Source: JABWAJ01 sp038323375 (GTDB lineage: Bacteria > Bacteroidota > Bacteroidia > Chitinophagales > Saprospiraceae). From it: a stretch of 64,000 bases of DNA. The notes under the pieces are model-generated. The model made no database searches and was not told where the DNA came from. It saw nothing but the letters and a program-made list of their open reading frames with translations. Numbering within the stretch: the stretch's first letter is position 1; every line of letters begins with the position of its first letter. The position numbers were made by a program, and so were the translations under genes. Positions 62,021 through 64,000 of the stretch are shown piece by piece. The stretch lies in assembly GCA_038323375.1 (NCBI GenBank), contig JBBQGV010000021.1, positions 1-64,000 on the forward strand. Reading direction: 5' to 3'.

Positions 62021-63730
62021 ATGACACCATTCAAAAATCTCGGACTGAACGACGATCTGTTGCTCGGTATCGAGAGCCTGGGGTTTACGACCCCAACGCC
62101 TATTCAGGAATTAGTGATCCCCGCAGCGCTTGAATCCGATAACGACCTGATTGCCCTGGCGCATACCGGAACGGGAAAGACGGCTGCTTTTGGCCTTCCA
62201 CTATTGCAACTGATTGATATAGAACGGAAAGGCGTGCAAGCGCTGATTCTTTGCCCCACGCGCGAACTTTGCGTACAGGTGGCGAGCGACTTAGTCAAAT
62301 ACGCAGCCCACGCACACCAATACAAAGTCGTAGCGGTGTATGGCGGCGCGCCCATTGGCGACCAGATCCGGCAATTGAAGCCGGCTCCGCACATTGTGGT
62401 GGCTACGCCCGGGCGGTTGGTAGATTTGATCAACCGCGGCGTGCTCAAGCTTGAGTCTGTTTCCAGGGTTGTATTGGACGAAGCGGACGAAATGCTCAAC
62501 ATGGGTTTCAAAGAGTCGTTGGATACCATCCTCGCGACCGTGACCACCGAACACACGACGTGGTTGTTTTCCGCCACGATGTCGAATGAAGTGCGTCACA
62601 TCACGCGCAACTACATGAGCAATCCGCGCGAACTCAGCTCCGGTGGCCGCAACCAGACGAACGTCAACATCGAACACGTCTATTACCTCTGCCACGCCAA
62701 CGACCGCTATGCTGCGCTGAAACGAGTAGTGGATGCGACGCCGGGCATTGTGGGCTTGATTTTCTGCCGCACCAAAGCTGAAACCCGCGAAGTCGCTGAG
62801 CAAATGATCCGCGACGGTTACGACTCCGGCGCGCTGCACGGCGACCTGACCCAGGAAGACCGCGACCGCGCCATGACCCGCTTCCGCGAAGGCAACCTCC
62901 AATTGCTGATCGCTACGGATGTCGCCGCACGGGGCATTGACGTGAGCAATATTACCCACGTCATCAACTACGGCTTGCCGGATGACCCGGAAATTTATAC
63001 GCACCGGAGCGGTCGAACAGGCCGCGCAGGCCGCACAGGGATTTCCATTACCATCATCACGCCGAAAATGGAAGAGCGCATCCGTCAATTGGAGCGCCAG
63101 ACAAAGGCCACGTTTAAGCGCCTGTCTATCCCAACCGGCGATGAAGTGTGTGAAAAACAGTTGTTCCACATCGTTCAGAGCATTCGCGACACAGAAGTGC
63201 AGCGCGAAGTGATCGAACCATTCTTGGAAAAAATCTACGAAGCGCTGGCCGACCTCACAAAAGAGGAGCTCATCATGCGTTTTGCCAGCGTGGAATTCAA
63301 CCGCTTTTTGGCGTATTACCACAACGCCCCGGACATCAATATTCAACCCAAAGGCGCACGGCGCGATGGCGCTTCCGACCGCGGCAAGAGCAGCAGCGGG
63401 TTCTCCCGTTTGTTTGTCAATATCGGCGAAATGGACGGCGTGACGAAAAAAGAGTTCATCAAAATACTGACCCAAAAATTCTCCATCCCATCAGCGGCAG
63501 TCGGAAGAATTGACATCAGCCGCTCTTTCCTGCATTTTGACATCGAAACCGGCTATGTGGATAAAGTGCGCGAAAGCCTGCTCCAGATCACGGTGAACAA
63601 GCGCAAATTGCGCGTAGATGACGCTTCGGATCGGAAAGGCGGCGGTTCGGATGAAGGCGGTGGCCGGAAGGACAGACCCAGAACCAGTCCGTTCAAAGGC
63701 AAAAGCGATTTTGTGAAGAAAAAGTGGTAG
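62021..63730 (+). CDS. deaD: DEAD-box ATP-dependent RNA helicase (DeaD/CsdA type)
   Basis: 569 residues. Helicase core about 1-370: Q-motif FTTPTPIQE, motif I AHTGTGKT (47-54), PTREL, DEAD (153-156), SAT (184-186), ATDVAARGIDV and HRSGRTGRAGR (328-338). The C-terminal part holds a DbpA/CsdA-type RNA-binding RRM-like domain (about 455-535, FSRLFVNIGEMDGVTKKEFI to SFLHFDIE) and a basic Gly/Arg/Lys tail. It unwinds structured RNA in ribosome assembly and mRNA decay, especially in the cold. Length and tail suit DeaD/CsdA better than RhlE or DbpA. The upstream palindromes could give a structured leader, as in known deaD genes, but this is inference. Confidence 0.95.
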   Translation: MTPFKNLGLNDDLLLGIESLGFTTPTPIQELVIPAALESDNDLIALAHTGTGKTAAFGLPLLQLIDIERKGVQALILCPTRELCVQVASDLVKYAAHAHQYKVVAVYGGAPIGDQIRQLKPAPHIVVATPGRLVDLINRGVLKLESVSRVVLDEADEMLNMGFKESLDTILATVTTEHTTWLFSATMSNEVRHITRNYMSNPRELSSGGRNQTNVNIEHVYYLCHANDRYAALKRVVDATPGIVGLIFCRTKAETREVAEQMIRDGYDSGALHGDLTQEDRDRAMTRFREGNLQLLIATDVAARGIDVSNITHVINYGLPDDPEIYTHRSGRTGRAGRTGISITIITPKMEERIRQLERQTKATFKRLSIPTGDEVCEKQLFHIVQSIRDTEVQREVIEPFLEKIYEALADLTKEELIMRFASVEFNRFLAYYHNAPDINIQPKGARRDGASDRGKSSSGFSRLFVNIGEMDGVTKKEFIKILTQKFSIPSAAVGRIDISRSFLHFDIETGYVDKVRESLLQITVNKRKLRVDDASDRKGGGSDEGGGRKDRPRTSPFKGKSDFVKKKW

Positions 63731-63741
63731 TGCCCTGAGTC

Positions 63742-64000
63742 GTGTCTGTCTTTTTAGTCCGATAGCTGTGCAGTGTAAACGCAGAGTTCCAAGGAGCTTT
63801 TATGACTTGCTCCGCCAGACTCCGCGCTACCTCCGAGAGACTCCGCGAAATTAAATGACGCAGAGTTCCAAGGAGCTTTTATGACTTGCTCCGCCAGACT
63901 CCGTGAAATAAAAGTAGTCCGGATAGACTGCCCTTGATCGCTTCGCGTCCACTTCCTGGACTTTTATATGCCTTGGTTTCGAACGCTGGGGCACAGACAC
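63742..64000. repeat. IR-bounded element with two 45-bp tandem copies, reaching the window end
   Basis: GTGTCTGT (63742-63749) and ACAGACAC (63993-64000) are exact terminal inverted repeats. TCCGATAGCTG and ATGCCTTGGTTTCGAACGCT near the two ends are shared with the element at 57215-57335. The core has two identical 45-bp copies starting CGCAGAGTTCCAAGGAGC at 63780 and 63859 and further CTCCG repeats like those at 12301-12358. Non-coding. The right end coincides with the window edge and may continue. Confidence 0.65.

Noticed and set aside
62291..63475. 394-residue minus-strand frame opposite deaD
   Set aside because: Shadow of the DEAD-box helicase gene; no recognisable motifs, whereas the plus strand has the complete helicase signature.

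Overview
The window is a piece of a Bacteroidota chromosome, most likely from the class Saprospiria (a Haliscomenobacter/Lewinella-like filamentous or gliding bacterium). The main evidence is a complete porP-gldK-gldL-gldM-gldN block for the type IX secretion system (T9SS) and gliding motor, several proteins ending in T9SS type A or type B sorting domains, lipoproteins with Bacteroidota-style lipoboxes, promoters of the TTG-N19-21-TAnnTTTG type, and starts without Shine-Dalgarno sequences. The assignment below phylum level is inference from gene content; no rRNA is present.

Layout. 0.4-8.2 kb: pdxH, a coiled-coil/PspA-like pair, a decayed AAA-ATPase plus TOPRIM (DUF4276-like) pair, an ECF sigma/anti-sigma/DUF4097 operon, rmuC and an NlpC/P60 lipoprotein. 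8.3-12.1 kb: a giant PKD-type T9SS type B protein. 12.6-20.7 kb: a C1-like peptidase, a betaine-lipid cassette (btaA, btaB and a convergent PlcP-like metallophosphoesterase), an AraC regulator and signal peptidase I. 20.8-24.5 kb: two tRNA-Leu genes, hscB, rseP and a TPR-VWA protein. 24.7-32.3 kb: a secreted protein often mislabelled asparagine synthetase B, then porP-gldKLMN with stem-loops in the gldK/L and gldM/N gaps. 32.4-33.0 kb: a higher-order array of hairpin repeats ending next to a gene for an EAD11-TM-TPR protein. 34.9-48.8 kb: proC, a 1569-residue dockerin/cohesin-containing T9SS type A protein, a 1119-residue protein built from three ~260-residue repeats, a glucosaminidase-like protein and two outer-membrane barrel candidates. 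49.0-54.1 kb: an AT-rich island with a SANT/Myb-like small protein and a 1605-residue DEDD exonuclease-RecQ-UvrD fusion. 54.2-64.0 kb: a TPR-like protein, GSII-type glutamine synthetase, a graveyard of T9SS-cargo fragments, tsaC/sua5, a broken TlpA-like protein and a DEAD-box RNA helicase.

How the genes fit together. GldKLMN and the PorP/SprF-like protein would form or serve the T9SS that exports the type A and type B cargo proteins encoded nearby; LepB and RseP handle signal peptide and intramembrane cleavage. BtaA/BtaB make the betaine lipid DGTS from diacylglycerol and SAM, and the PlcP-like enzyme could supply the diacylglycerol from phospholipids, a phosphate-sparing remodelling route. 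The AAA/TOPRIM remnant, the EAD11 protein and the helicase-nuclease island are the conflict-system-like parts of the window.

Non-coding DNA is unusually structured: at least four intergenic elements bounded by inverted repeats, a GCAAGTTTGCAA-type hairpin family at gene ends, palindromic CGTTCC repeats and the 33/106-bp hairpin array.
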